A DNA stretch of 7,941 bases from NCBI GenBank assembly GCA_025923975.1, contig JAICEV010000152.1, forward strand, positions 1 to 7,941, given 5' to 3'. The stretch comes from Propionibacteriaceae bacterium. Lineage in GTDB: Bacteria; Actinomycetota; Actinomycetes; Propionibacteriales; Propionibacteriaceae. Positions 1 through 6,429 of this stretch are shown here, in pieces. How positions within the stretch are numbered: the stretch's first letter is position 1; each line of letters begins with the position of its first letter. The translations under genes and the position numbers were made by a program. The notes beneath the pieces were generated by a model. The model saw only the letters and a program-made list of their open reading frames with translations, made no database searches and had not been told where the DNA came from.

Positions 1-205
1 GTCGAGTCTCGCGAGGGTTTCCGATGTTGACGACGATCATGTCGGGCTCGCCCGGTTCGGCCAGCGCTTGCTCGACAGCTTCGCTGATCGTCACGTGATG
101 ACCGAGGCTGGCGATGATGTCAGCGAGGCGCTGTGAGGTATCGGCAAAGGGATGCCACCGGTCGCTGTAGCTACCGGCGCCGCTGATGATCAAGACTTCG
201 GCCAT
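1..205 (-). CDS. ThuA-like domain protein, 3' end cut by window edge
   Basis: The minus strand encodes 68 residues before the edge. They begin MAEVLIISGAGSY, continue through a short amphipathic helix (SQRLADIIASLGHHV), and reach a second hydrophobic strand (DMIVVNIGNP). This alternation of strand, glycine-rich turn, helix and strand, with the LIISG and SYSDRWHPF pieces, fits the N-terminus of actinobacterial ThuA-like proteins. These have a class I glutamine-amidotransferase-like fold and are named after a trehalose-utilisation protein; most have no defined reaction. About two thirds of the protein is missing, so no catalytic residue can be judged. I chose the ATG at 205-203 because the hydrophobic strand starts right after it and GAAGAAG lies about 8 bases upstream. 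An in-frame ATG at 250-248 would add 15 hydrophilic residues and has no clear ribosome binding site. The gene is divergent from the nuclease gene at 313. It could also be another flavodoxin- or GATase-like protein. Confidence 0.65.
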   Translation of the reverse strand, partial: MAEVLIISGAGSYSDRWHPFADTSQRLADIIASLGHHVTISEAVEQALAEPGEPDMIVVNIGNPRETR

Positions 206-248
206 CTTCGCGATCTTCTTCGGCGGGTGGTCGTCCAGAGCGATCGCC

Positions 249-254
249 ATCGTA
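249..254 (-). promoter_or_regulatory. Candidate -10 element for the ThuA-like gene
   Basis: On the minus strand this reads TACGAT, which fits the actinobacterial TANNNT -10 pattern, and it lies 43 bases upstream of the chosen ATG. No convincing -35 hexamer is seen at 16-18 bases. If it is real, transcription starts downstream of the alternative ATG at 250, which supports the shorter start. A six-base match of this kind is weak evidence. Confidence 0.22.
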
Positions 255-300
255 CTGGCCTGGTGGCAGCCCTGCATCGGTGCCTCGTTCACAGCTCACC

Positions 301-306
301 TACGCT
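301..306 (+). promoter_or_regulatory. Candidate -10 element for a leaderless NYN nuclease transcript
   Basis: TACGCT fits TANNNT and ends 6 bases before the GTG at 313, the distance expected between a -10 element and a transcription start. The transcript could therefore begin on the start codon itself, as is common in actinobacteria. Neither GTG candidate (280 or 313) has a Shine-Dalgarno sequence, which fits this reading. No clear -35 is present. Confidence 0.35.
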
Positions 307-312
307 GTCCGG

Positions 313-684
313 GTGCAGGTCCTGATCGTCGACGGCGCGAACGTCGTAGGCAGTCGCCCCGACGGTTGGTGGCGTGATCGGGCCGGTGCTGCCCGTCGGC
401 TGCAAGAACAGTTGTCGACCGGTGTGTTGCCTCATGACGAGATCGTCTTGGTACTGGAGGGCGCGGCGAGGCGGGGCAGTCCTGCCGGTCAGGACGGGCG
501 CCTGCGTACCGTCCACGCCCCGGGGTCGGGGGATGACGCGATCGTTGAGGCCGTCGTTGCGCAGGTCGATATCGGTGATGGACGTGGCGTTACCGTCGTC
601 ACTGCAGACCGGGTGCTACGGGACCGCGTCGAGGCAGCCGGAGCCAGCAGCGTGGGCCCTTCCTGGCTTCTTGATCAACTTTGA
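313..684 (+). CDS. NYN (PIN-like) domain protein, putative ribonuclease
   Basis: This is a small single-domain protein of 123 residues. It starts with a strand ending in an acidic turn (LIVDGANVVGSRPDGWW, residues 4-20), which is typical of NYN/YacP-type PIN-like nucleases. Further acidic positions follow at E49 (LVLEG), D74-D75 (GSGDD) and D99/D104 (TADRVLRDRV). They are spaced as in the metal-binding pocket of the PIN-like fold, whose members cleave RNA. No substrate can be inferred. I prefer the GTG at 313 because family members begin a few residues before the VDG.N motif. A GTG at 280 would give 134 residues (MPRSQLTYAVR extra). Neither has a ribosome binding site, and a -10-like TACGCT sits 6 bases before 313. 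The gene runs divergently from the ThuA-like gene and in the same direction as the sulfatase, 75 bases upstream of it. The family call is fairly firm, the nuclease activity is inferred, and the start is uncertain. Confidence 0.78.
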   Translation: MQVLIVDGANVVGSRPDGWWRDRAGAARRLQEQLSTGVLPHDEIVLVLEGAARRGSPAGQDGRLRTVHAPGSGDDAIVEAVVAQVDIGDGRGVTVVTADRVLRDRVEAAGASSVGPSWLLDQL

Positions 685-686
685 TT

Positions 687-703
687 TCACCCGACTCGGG
701 TGA
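687..703 (+). terminator. Perfect 17-base palindrome after the nuclease gene: terminator or operator
   Basis: TCACCCGA and TCGGGTGA flank a single central C, two bases after the nuclease stop codon. As RNA it can form a 6-base-pair stem (UCACCC/GGGUGA) with a 5-base loop and no U tract, as in actinobacterial intrinsic terminators. Its perfect symmetry and its place 56 bases before the sulfatase ATG also fit a binding site for a dimeric repressor of the sulfatase gene. The sequence alone does not decide between the two. Confidence 0.45.
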
Positions 704-749
704 GGCGTCGCCACCGCACTCCGTGGAACCTTCGATGGTGAACCCATTT

Positions 750-754
750 GGAGG
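750..754 (+). promoter_or_regulatory. Ribosome binding site of the arylsulfatase gene
   Basis: GGAGG stands 5 bases before the ATG at 760. It fixes the start there and rules out the in-frame TTG at 748, which overlaps this site. Confidence 0.85.
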
Positions 755-759
755 ATCTC

Positions 760-3123
760 ATGAGCCCCGACCAGCATGCCCGCACGATGTTGCCCATCCC
801 CGACCGGCCGTCATTCGGTCTGACCACCTATGACGCTAAGGATCCGGATACCGCGTACCCCCCGATAGAGCCCTTGGTGCCACCTGAGGGTGCGCCGAAC
901 GTGTTGATCATTCTGCTGGATGATGTTGGCTTCGGCGCATCCAGTACGTTTGGCGGACCGTGTCGTACGCCGACGGCGGATCGGCTGGCATCAGGTGGGC
1001 TGCGGTACAACCGCTTCCACACCACGGCGCTGTGCGCACCATCGCGGCAGGCGCTGCTCACTGGTCGCAATCACCACTCGGTGGGGATGGGCAGTATTAC
1101 CGAGACTGCAACATCGGCTCCTGGGAACAGTTCGTTGCGTCCGAACACGAAGGCGCCGCTGGCAATGACCCTGAAACTGAATGGGTACTCGACGGCCCAG
1201 TTCGGCAAGTGTCATGAAGTGCCGGTATGGCAGTCTTCGCCGCTGGGTCCGTTTGACGCGTGGCCCGCCGGTGGCGGTGGGTTCGAGAAGTTCTACGGCT
1301 TCATCGGCGGGGAGAACAATCAGTGGGATCCGGCGCTGTATGACGGTACGACGCCGGTGGAGCCGCCCGGAACTCCTGAGGAGGGTTATCACCTGACCGA
1401 GGACCTGGCTGATCGGGCGATCAGCTGGGTGCATCAGCAGAAGGCTCTGATGCCCGACAAGCCGTTCTTCGTGTATTTCGCGCCGGGCGCAACCCATGCC
1501 CCGCATCACGTACCGAAGGAGTGGACCGATCGCTACAAGGGTGCGTTCGACGACGGCTGGGACGAGCAGCGGGAGCGGACATTCAGGCGACAGAAGGAAC
1601 TCGGGGTCATTCCCGCGGACGCCGAGCTGACCGCTCGTCATGCTGAGATCACGGCATGGGCTGACATGCCCGATGAGCTCAAGCCGGTGTTGGCCCGCGA
1701 GATGGAGGTGTACGCCGGTTTCTTGGAGCACACTGACCATCACATCGGCCGGCTGATCGACGCCATCGAGGACCTCGGAGTCCTCGACAACACGATCATC
1801 TACTACATCATCGGCGATAACGGCGCGTCCGCCGAGGGCACCCTCAATGGTGCATTCAACGAGATGGCCAACTTCAACGGCATGGCCGCCCTCGAGACCC
1901 CGGAGTTCATGCTGAGCAAGGTGGATGAGTTCGGTTCACCGAGTTCTTACAACCATTACTCGGTCGGCTGGGCCTGGGCGATGAATGCGCCATTCCAGTG
2001 GACCAAGCAGGTCGCCTCGCACTGGGGTGGCACCCGCAACGCAACGATCGTGCATTGGCCGAACGGGATTGCAGAGCCGGGCGGGCTGCGGTCGCAGTTC
2101 ACCCATGTGATCGACGTAGCGCCGACGATCTTGGAGGCCGCAGGATTACCCGAACCAACCATGGTGAACGGCGTCCAGCAGTCGCCCATCGAGGGCACCA
2201 GCATGCTGTACAGCTTCAACGAGGCTGACACGCCGGAACGTCACGACCTGCAGTACTTCGAGATGTTCGCCAACCGCGGCATCTATTACAAAGGCTGGAC
2301 CGCCGTGACGAAGCACCGTACGCCGTGGATCATGGTCGGCGGGAAGCTGCCAGCGTTCGATGAAGACGTCTGGGAGCTCTATGACGGCAACGACTACAGC
2401 CAGGCTCGCAACCTGGTGGCCGATCGTCCCGAAATGCTCGCCAAGCTGCAGCGGCTCTGGTTGATCGAGGCAACGAAGTACAACGTGCTACCGATGGACG
2501 ATCGCACCTCGGAGCGGCTCGAGCCGACGATGGCGGGACGACCGACTCTGATCCGCGGTGACTCGCAGCAGTTCTTCCCGGGCATGGGACGTCTTTCGGA
2601 AAGCAGCGTTGTCAGCATCAAGAACAAGTCGTTCTCGGTCACCGCCGAGGTGGTGGTACCCGACGGCGGTGTCCAGGGTGTGATCATCGCGCAGGGCGGC
2701 CGGTTCGGCGGGTGGGTTCTCTATGTCAAGGCTGGGAAGGCCAAGTTTGTCTACAACGTCCTCGGCATTCAGGAGTTCGCGATCGAGGCCGGTACGCCGA
2801 TCCCGGAAGGCGACCACCAAGTCCGCATGGAATTCGCGTACGACGGCGGCGGACTGGCCAAGGGCGGCAACGTGACCTTGTACTACGGCGGCACAGAGGT
2901 CGGTGCGGGCCGGGTTGGAGCGACCCAGCCGCTGATCTTCTCGGCCGATGAGACGACTGACATCGGCTACGAGTCCGGTACCACGGTCACCTCCGACTAC
3001 AGCGCACGTGACAGCCGGTTCACGGGCAAGATCAACTGGGTGCAACTTGATCTGGGCAAGGATGATCACGACCACTTCATCGATCCCGAGGAGCGACTCC
3101 GGATCGCCTTGTCGCGGCAGTAG
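760..3123 (+). CDS. atsA: Arylsulfatase, long AtsA type
   Basis: This encodes a type I (formylglycine) sulfatase of 787 residues that hydrolyses sulfate esters, probably of phenols, to the alcohol and sulfate. The signature CAPSRQALLTG begins at C92 (codon 1033-1035). C92 is the residue that a formylglycine-generating enzyme would oxidise to formylglycine. Other expected active-site parts are D54-D55 (LLDDVGFG) for calcium, R96 in the signature, K150 and H152 in FGKCHE, H246 in GATHAPHH, D353-N354 in IIGDNGAS, and K416 before HWGGTR. The N-terminal alpha/beta sulfatase domain spans roughly residues 45-470. After a linker, residues about 595-775 form a beta-rich region resembling a concanavalin/laminin-G-like sandwich, as in the long mycobacterial AtsA type. 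No signal peptide or membrane segment is seen, so a cytoplasmic enzyme is likely. The start is fixed by GGAGG at 750-754. No formylglycine-generating enzyme gene is in the window. The symbol is by family resemblance; the substrate is unknown. Confidence 0.93.
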   Translation: MSPDQHARTMLPIPDRPSFGLTTYDAKDPDTAYPPIEPLVPPEGAPNVLIILLDDVGFGASSTFGGPCRTPTADRLASGGLRYNRFHTTALCAPSRQALLTGRNHHSVGMGSITETATSAPGNSSLRPNTKAPLAMTLKLNGYSTAQFGKCHEVPVWQSSPLGPFDAWPAGGGGFEKFYGFIGGENNQWDPALYDGTTPVEPPGTPEEGYHLTEDLADRAISWVHQQKALMPDKPFFVYFAPGATHAPHHVPKEWTDRYKGAFDDGWDEQRERTFRRQKELGVIPADAELTARHAEITAWADMPDELKPVLAREMEVYAGFLEHTDHHIGRLIDAIEDLGVLDNTIIYYIIGDNGASAEGTLNGAFNEMANFNGMAALETPEFMLSKVDEFGSPSSYNHYSVGWAWAMNAPFQWTKQVASHWGGTRNATIVHWPNGIAEPGGLRSQFTHVIDVAPTILEAAGLPEPTMVNGVQQSPIEGTSMLYSFNEADTPERHDLQYFEMFANRGIYYKGWTAVTKHRTPWIMVGGKLPAFDEDVWELYDGNDYSQARNLVADRPEMLAKLQRLWLIEATKYNVLPMDDRTSERLEPTMAGRPTLIRGDSQQFFPGMGRLSESSVVSIKNKSFSVTAEVVVPDGGVQGVIIAQGGRFGGWVLYVKAGKAKFVYNVLGIQEFAIEAGTPIPEGDHQVRMEFAYDGGGLAKGGNVTLYYGGTEVGAGRVGATQPLIFSADETTDIGYESGTTVTSDYSARDSRFTGKINWVQLDLGKDDHDHFIDPEERLRIALSRQ

Positions 3124-3162
3124 CGAAATCGCACTGCGTTCCTGAGGCTGACGCGCTGATCT

Positions 3163-4047
3163 TTAAGCCGGGTCTCGGTCATACGAGACATACGCGAACC
3201 GTCGTCCGTCGGGTGACCAGCTGTTGACATTGATAGTGCCTTGACCGCCGTACACACGCGCCAAAGGACGCGCCTCGGACCACCTGCCGTCCGCTACGAG
3301 CATCAGATCAACCCAGACGTCGGGCGGATGGCCCGCGGTGCCGGGTGGGAACGCGAGATAACAGGCGTAAGGGCCTGCGGGAGGTAGGTGGGGGAACCAG
3401 TTGACGTTGTCATCGAACGTCAACTGCTGAAGGTCGACGCCGTCTGGGCGAATCCGAGCGATCTGCGCGTGACCGTCAAAGGCCTCGGTGTTGAAGTAGA
3501 TCCAGTCCCCGTCAGGCGAGTACTCGCAGCCGTCCGCGGGAGCGGATCCGAAAGTGAGCTGTTTGTAATCAGAGCCGTCGCTAGCGACTGTGAAGATGTT
3601 CGCTTTGGCCCATTTGCCGTCCTCCGTCTCCACACCGACGAAGGCAAGTCGGCTCCCATCGGGACTGACGCCGTGCAGGAAATGCATCAGGCCGTCGATG
3701 GGCGGAGTGGTCGTGATTCGCTCCGCAGCCCCTCCATCCAGCGCTGCACGGTAGATGTTCCAGTCGTACGCCGACAAGTAGATGTGCTTCCCATCGGGTG
3801 CCAGAACGTGGTCGTTATTGAGGTCCGGCACTGCAGAAAGCGGTACCTCCATCATCGGTTCACCGTCGAGTGGAATCCGCCAAAGCTTTCCTGCGCCGTT
3901 GGCATAAAGCGCCGATCCGTCTAGGGACCAGTTTGGAGCTTCGAGGAGTACATCCCTCGTCTCGAGAACCAGGTTGGATACCTGATCTTCAACGCTGGCC
4001 AGCCACACGGCGCAACGCTGTCCGGCATCGAGTGTCCGCGTTTTCAC
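3163..4047 (-). CDS. TolB-like beta-propeller (PD40/WD40-like) protein
   Basis: This 294-residue protein is built from repeated beta-propeller blades. The blade motif (aromatic-x-PDG-x-x-hydrophobic) recurs at APNWSLDGSALY (37-48), VLAPDGKHIYLS (81-92), GVSPDGSRLAFV (126-137), YSPDGDWIYFN (176-186) and SWSPDGRRFAYV (276-287). The family resembles the propeller of TolB, but here there is no signal peptide and no N-terminal TolB domain, so it is probably a cytoplasmic protein of unknown ligand. Some relatives are annotated as biopolymer-transporter Tol proteins; that name should not be taken as function. I chose the GTG at 4047-4045 because GGAAAG (4062-4057) lies 9 bases upstream. A GTG at 4056 would touch that site and adds only three residues. 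A strong hairpin separates it from the gene upstream, so it may have its own promoter. It converges on the sulfatase gene. The fold is certain; the role is unknown. Confidence 0.82.
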   Translation of the reverse strand: MKTRTLDAGQRCAVWLASVEDQVSNLVLETRDVLLEAPNWSLDGSALYANGAGKLWRIPLDGEPMMEVPLSAVPDLNNDHVLAPDGKHIYLSAYDWNIYRAALDGGAAERITTTPPIDGLMHFLHGVSPDGSRLAFVGVETEDGKWAKANIFTVASDGSDYKQLTFGSAPADGCEYSPDGDWIYFNTEAFDGHAQIARIRPDGVDLQQLTFDDNVNWFPHLPPAGPYACYLAFPPGTAGHPPDVWVDLMLVADGRWSEARPLARVYGGQGTINVNSWSPDGRRFAYVSYDRDPA

Positions 4048-4056
4048 GACCAACAC

Positions 4057-4062
4057 CTTTCC
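4057..4062 (-). promoter_or_regulatory. Ribosome binding site of the TolB-like gene
   Basis: GGAAAG on the minus strand lies 9 bases before the GTG at 4047 and directly abuts the GTG at 4056. It therefore favours the downstream start. Confidence 0.5.
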
Positions 4063-4091
4063 GTTGCTGCTACGCCTGTGCGGCGGCGCAT

Positions 4092-4115
4092 GGGCGCTGG
4101 CAGCCGCCAGCGCCC
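4092..4115 (-). terminator. Strong hairpin after the DHFR-like gene, probable terminator
   Basis: A perfect 10-base-pair GC-rich stem (GGGCGCTGGC with GCCAGCGCCC) closes a 4-base loop. It lies 27 bases past the DHFR-like stop codon and 44 bases before the TolB-like start. There is no U tract on either side, which is common for actinobacterial terminators. It sits where the minus-strand operon would end, or where transcription into the propeller gene would be attenuated. Confidence 0.68.
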
Positions 4116-4142
4116 GGTCCGCGCCCGTCAGTTAGCAGAAGG

Positions 4143-4748
4143 TCAGCCGAACGAACCGATGGGGATTTCGCCTGCTGGCTCGTACGTGCCCATCACGACT
4201 CCAGTGCTGGAGACCTTGCTGTCGACGAGTTTTAGCCCCGACGGAATGGTGCCATCCGCGAACAGGCGTTTGCCCGAGCCGATGACAACGGGAAAAATCC
4301 ACAAGCGGTACTCATCGACAAGATTGTTGCGCAAAAGCGACTGGATCAGGTTCGCGCTGCCATGGACCTGCAGCTCGGGTCCATCCTCTTTCTTGAGCGC
4401 CGCTAGGCCATCCGCGGCGTCTCCCTCGATCAAGACCGAGTTGCTCCACTCGAGGGTCGGGCGATTCCGCGATGCAACGTACTTGGTGGCATCGTTGAAT
4501 ACCTTGGCCCCGGTCTCCTCAGGAGCGGTCGGCCAGTACGAGGACAGGATGTCGTAGGACTTGCGCCCCAGAACCATGGCGAACGGCCTGCTTGTCGCTG
4601 CCTCCATGACCTCACCCATTTGGTCGTCCCAATAAGTCATCGACCAGCCACCGTGCTTGAAGCCACCGTCGTCGTCTTCTCCGGGTCCGCCCGGGGCCTG
4701 CATAACGCCGTCGAGGGTCAGGAACGTTTGAACGACCAGCTTTCTCAT
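4143..4748 (-). CDS. RibD C-terminal / dihydrofolate-reductase-like family protein
   Basis: This 201-residue protein has the fold shared by dihydrofolate reductase and the reductase half of RibD, and probably uses NADPH. Visible marks are the opening strand and loop MRKLVVQTFLTLDGVMQAPG (1-20), GGW (33-35), the LGRKSYD nucleotide-binding turn (60-66), and the C-terminal block VHGSANLIQSLL (128-139) followed by VDEYRLWIFPVVIGSGKRLF (144-163). That order and length are typical of the stand-alone YyaP/YwjB-like proteins, which are widespread in actinobacteria. Most have no known substrate, and this is not expected to be the folate enzyme itself. The start is set by AAAGGA (4762-4757), 8 bases before the ATG. 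The GTG at 4766 overlaps the ribosome binding site. The gene lies 132 bases past the permease stop codon, so it may be a separate unit, and a strong hairpin follows it. Confidence 0.88.
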   Translation of the reverse strand: MRKLVVQTFLTLDGVMQAPGGPGEDDDGGFKHGGWSMTYWDDQMGEVMEAATSRPFAMVLGRKSYDILSSYWPTAPEETGAKVFNDATKYVASRNRPTLEWSNSVLIEGDAADGLAALKKEDGPELQVHGSANLIQSLLRNNLVDEYRLWIFPVVIGSGKRLFADGTIPSGLKLVDSKVSSTGVVMGTYEPAGEIPIGSFG

Positions 4749-4756
4749 CTCTTGTG

Positions 4757-4762
4757 TCCTTT
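4757..4762 (-). promoter_or_regulatory. Ribosome binding site of the DHFR-like gene
   Basis: AAAGGA on the minus strand (within GGAAAGGA) lies 8 bases before the ATG at 4748 and decides that start over the GTG at 4766. Confidence 0.7.
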
Positions 4763-4834
4763 CCACCGGGATTCCCAGGGCTTGAGTTCAGCCCACCACT
4801 GTGAAGACGCTCGAACGGAGCAAAACTCATCGCG

Positions 4835-4840
4835 AGTGTA
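4835..4840 (-). promoter_or_regulatory. Weak candidate -10 element for the DHFR-like gene
   Basis: TACACT on the minus strand matches TANNNT in the 132-base gap between the permease stop and the DHFR-like start. No recognisable -35 is present. It is offered only because the gap is wide enough for a separate promoter; the rest of the gap shows nothing else convincing. Confidence 0.2.
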
Positions 4841-4880
4841 GAGGCCGCAGCATCTTGCCTTCACACGCACCTACTAGTGC

Positions 4881-6407
4881 TTACTGGCCTGGCAGCAACT
4901 CGATGTCACGGTGACGACCCATCTGGGCGTACAACTCAGGTGAGCGGCCCTTCAACATGACCGCCGCAATGACTCCGGCGATTGCGGCGACCACGATCAA
5001 GGCCGGCAGGATCCAGCGCAACGGACTTTCCGGATTGCCGATCAACAGGCCGAACTGCGAGGCCGCGTAGATGGCAACTGCAGTCATCGCCACACCGCCG
5101 ACGATCGGCGCGATCATGGTCCGCGCCACATTGGAGTCGAGGTCGCGGTGGCGAGCGAAGAAGGCCAGTACGGCGAAGGATGCCAAGGCCATCAGCAGGA
5201 TGATCGCCAAAGTGCCGAGCTGGGTGAGCCAGGTGAATAGCGCAAGAACCGGATCTTGCTGCGTAATGACGAAGATCAGGACTATCACCAAAGCCAGAAC
5301 CGATTGGCTGGCTGAGCCCGTATGCGGACTCAAGTGCTTGGTATGGGTGCGCCCGAGTTGGGCTGGGACCAGGCCTTCGCGGCCGAGAGCATAGAGGTAT
5401 CGCGCCACGGCGTTGTGGAAGGCCAAGAGGGCCGCGAACACGCTGGAGATGAACAGCAGCGACATCACCGTGGTCAGTGTGGCCCCGATGTAGGTCGTAC
5501 CAAGGACGAACAGGAAGGCAGTGGGGTCAGGCTGCAGAGTGGCGAGATACTCCTGTAGCCCTGCCGCTCCTTGGCCCTCAACCATCAGGTACGTGGTGAT
5601 CGTATAGAAGATGCCGATAGTCAGAACGGCCACGTAGGTCGCCCGCGGGACCGTGCGCTTTGGGTCCTTGGCTTCCTCGCTGTAAATCGTTGTGGCCTCG
5701 AAGCCTATGAAAGACGCAAAGTTGAACAGCAGGGCGATGGCCACCGAGCCCGAGATGAAACTGCTCCAGGTGAACGGAGTGGCCGTCAGCGGAGCGGTGC
5801 CGCCTTGGCCGCCCTGGATCAAGATCGCCGCGTCGAGGATCAGCACGATCAAGAATTCCAGACTGACCAAGATCGCCAGTACCTTGACTGAAAGATCAAC
5901 TTGTCGGTAGCCCAGCACGGCAATGATCGCCATGGCGAGAAACGCATAGACCCACCACGGCAAGTCGATCCCGAGAGTGTCGCTGAAGAATCCGGCGGCG
6001 GCAGCGGCGAACAATCCATACAGCCCAATCTGCATAGCGTTGTAGCCGAGCAGGGCGATGATCGCGGCCGCGCCACCAGCGGGCTGCCGCAAGCCGCGTG
6101 TGACGAAACTGTAGAAGGCTCCCGTGCTGGTGTGGTGGCGGGCCATCGCGGTGTAGCCGACCGCAAAGATCAGCAAGATCACGCTCACTACGACGTACGC
6201 CAGGGGAATCCCGGGGCCATTACCGAGCAGCATGGCAACAGGTGCACCGCCGGCCATGGCGGTGAGTGGAGCCGCGGCCGAGATGACAAAGAAGGCAACA
6301 GCGAATACCCCGAGCCGACCGTGCTTCAGCCGATAAGAGTCGCGTCGGGCAATGTCAGACGTTGTCGCGGATGGATCCGCGGGTGGGATCGACGGTGGGT
6401 GCGTCAC
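4881..6407 (-). CDS. APC-superfamily permease (amino acid / organic cation type)
   Basis: This is an integral membrane transporter of 508 residues, the usual length for APC permeases, with about 12 hydrophobic segments. The first runs from about residue 33 (VFAVAFFVISAAAPLTAMAGG) and holds the helix break used for substrate binding in this fold. Next come a long helix near 66-88 and the loop HHTSTGAFYSFVTRGL (91-106). The family block GFEATTIYSEEAKDP (235-249), followed by KRTVPRA, ends the sixth helix. The N-terminal 28 residues are hydrophilic and the C-terminus (after about 487) is charged and cytoplasmic. I chose the GTG at 6407 because GGAG lies 5 bases upstream and the FAH gene stops 22 bases before. 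The frame is open further upstream (to 6530), but that would add 41 proline- and basic-rich residues overlapping the FAH gene. Its place after two aromatic-degradation-type genes suggests uptake of their substrate or a related amine; this is inference. Confidence 0.9.
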   Translation of the reverse strand: MTHPPSIPPADPSATTSDIARRDSYRLKHGRLGVFAVAFFVISAAAPLTAMAGGAPVAMLLGNGPGIPLAYVVVSVILLIFAVGYTAMARHHTSTGAFYSFVTRGLRQPAGGAAAIIALLGYNAMQIGLYGLFAAAAAGFFSDTLGIDLPWWVYAFLAMAIIAVLGYRQVDLSVKVLAILVSLEFLIVLILDAAILIQGGQGGTAPLTATPFTWSSFISGSVAIALLFNFASFIGFEATTIYSEEAKDPKRTVPRATYVAVLTIGIFYTITTYLMVEGQGAAGLQEYLATLQPDPTAFLFVLGTTYIGATLTTVMSLLFISSVFAALLAFHNAVARYLYALGREGLVPAQLGRTHTKHLSPHTGSASQSVLALVIVLIFVITQQDPVLALFTWLTQLGTLAIILLMALASFAVLAFFARHRDLDSNVARTMIAPIVGGVAMTAVAIYAASQFGLLIGNPESPLRWILPALIVVAAIAGVIAAVMLKGRSPELYAQMGRHRDIELLPGQ

Positions 6408-6412
6408 GAGTG

Positions 6413-6416
6413 CTCC
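6413..6416 (-). promoter_or_regulatory. Ribosome binding site of the permease gene
   Basis: GGAG on the minus strand lies 5 bases before the GTG at 6407, inside the 22-base gap after the FAH stop codon. It supports the 508-residue form and close co-translation. Confidence 0.6.
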
Positions 6417-6429
6417 ATTCGTTGCCCTA

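Noticed and set aside
748..759. TTG at 748 as the sulfatase start
   Set aside because: It overlaps the GGAGG ribosome binding site that serves the ATG at 760, and the 760 start gives the family length of 787.
991..1743. Open frame of 250 codons on the minus strand inside the sulfatase gene
   Set aside because: It lies wholly antisense to a firmly identified sulfatase, is rich in arginine, proline and leucine without any family motif, and has no ribosome binding site. It is a by-product of high-GC codon use.
2488..3075. Open frame of 195 codons on the minus strand inside the 3' part of the sulfatase gene
   Set aside because: Antisense to conserved coding sequence, with no recognisable motif or start signal.
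3388..3924. Open frame of 178 codons on the plus strand across the propeller gene
   Set aside because: Antisense to clear PD40 repeats; no motif, and its composition is as expected for a shadow frame.
4778..4794. Short inverted repeat GGGCT-AGCCC upstream of the DHFR-like gene
   Set aside because: The stem is only 5 base pairs with a 7-base loop, within chance expectation for this base composition.
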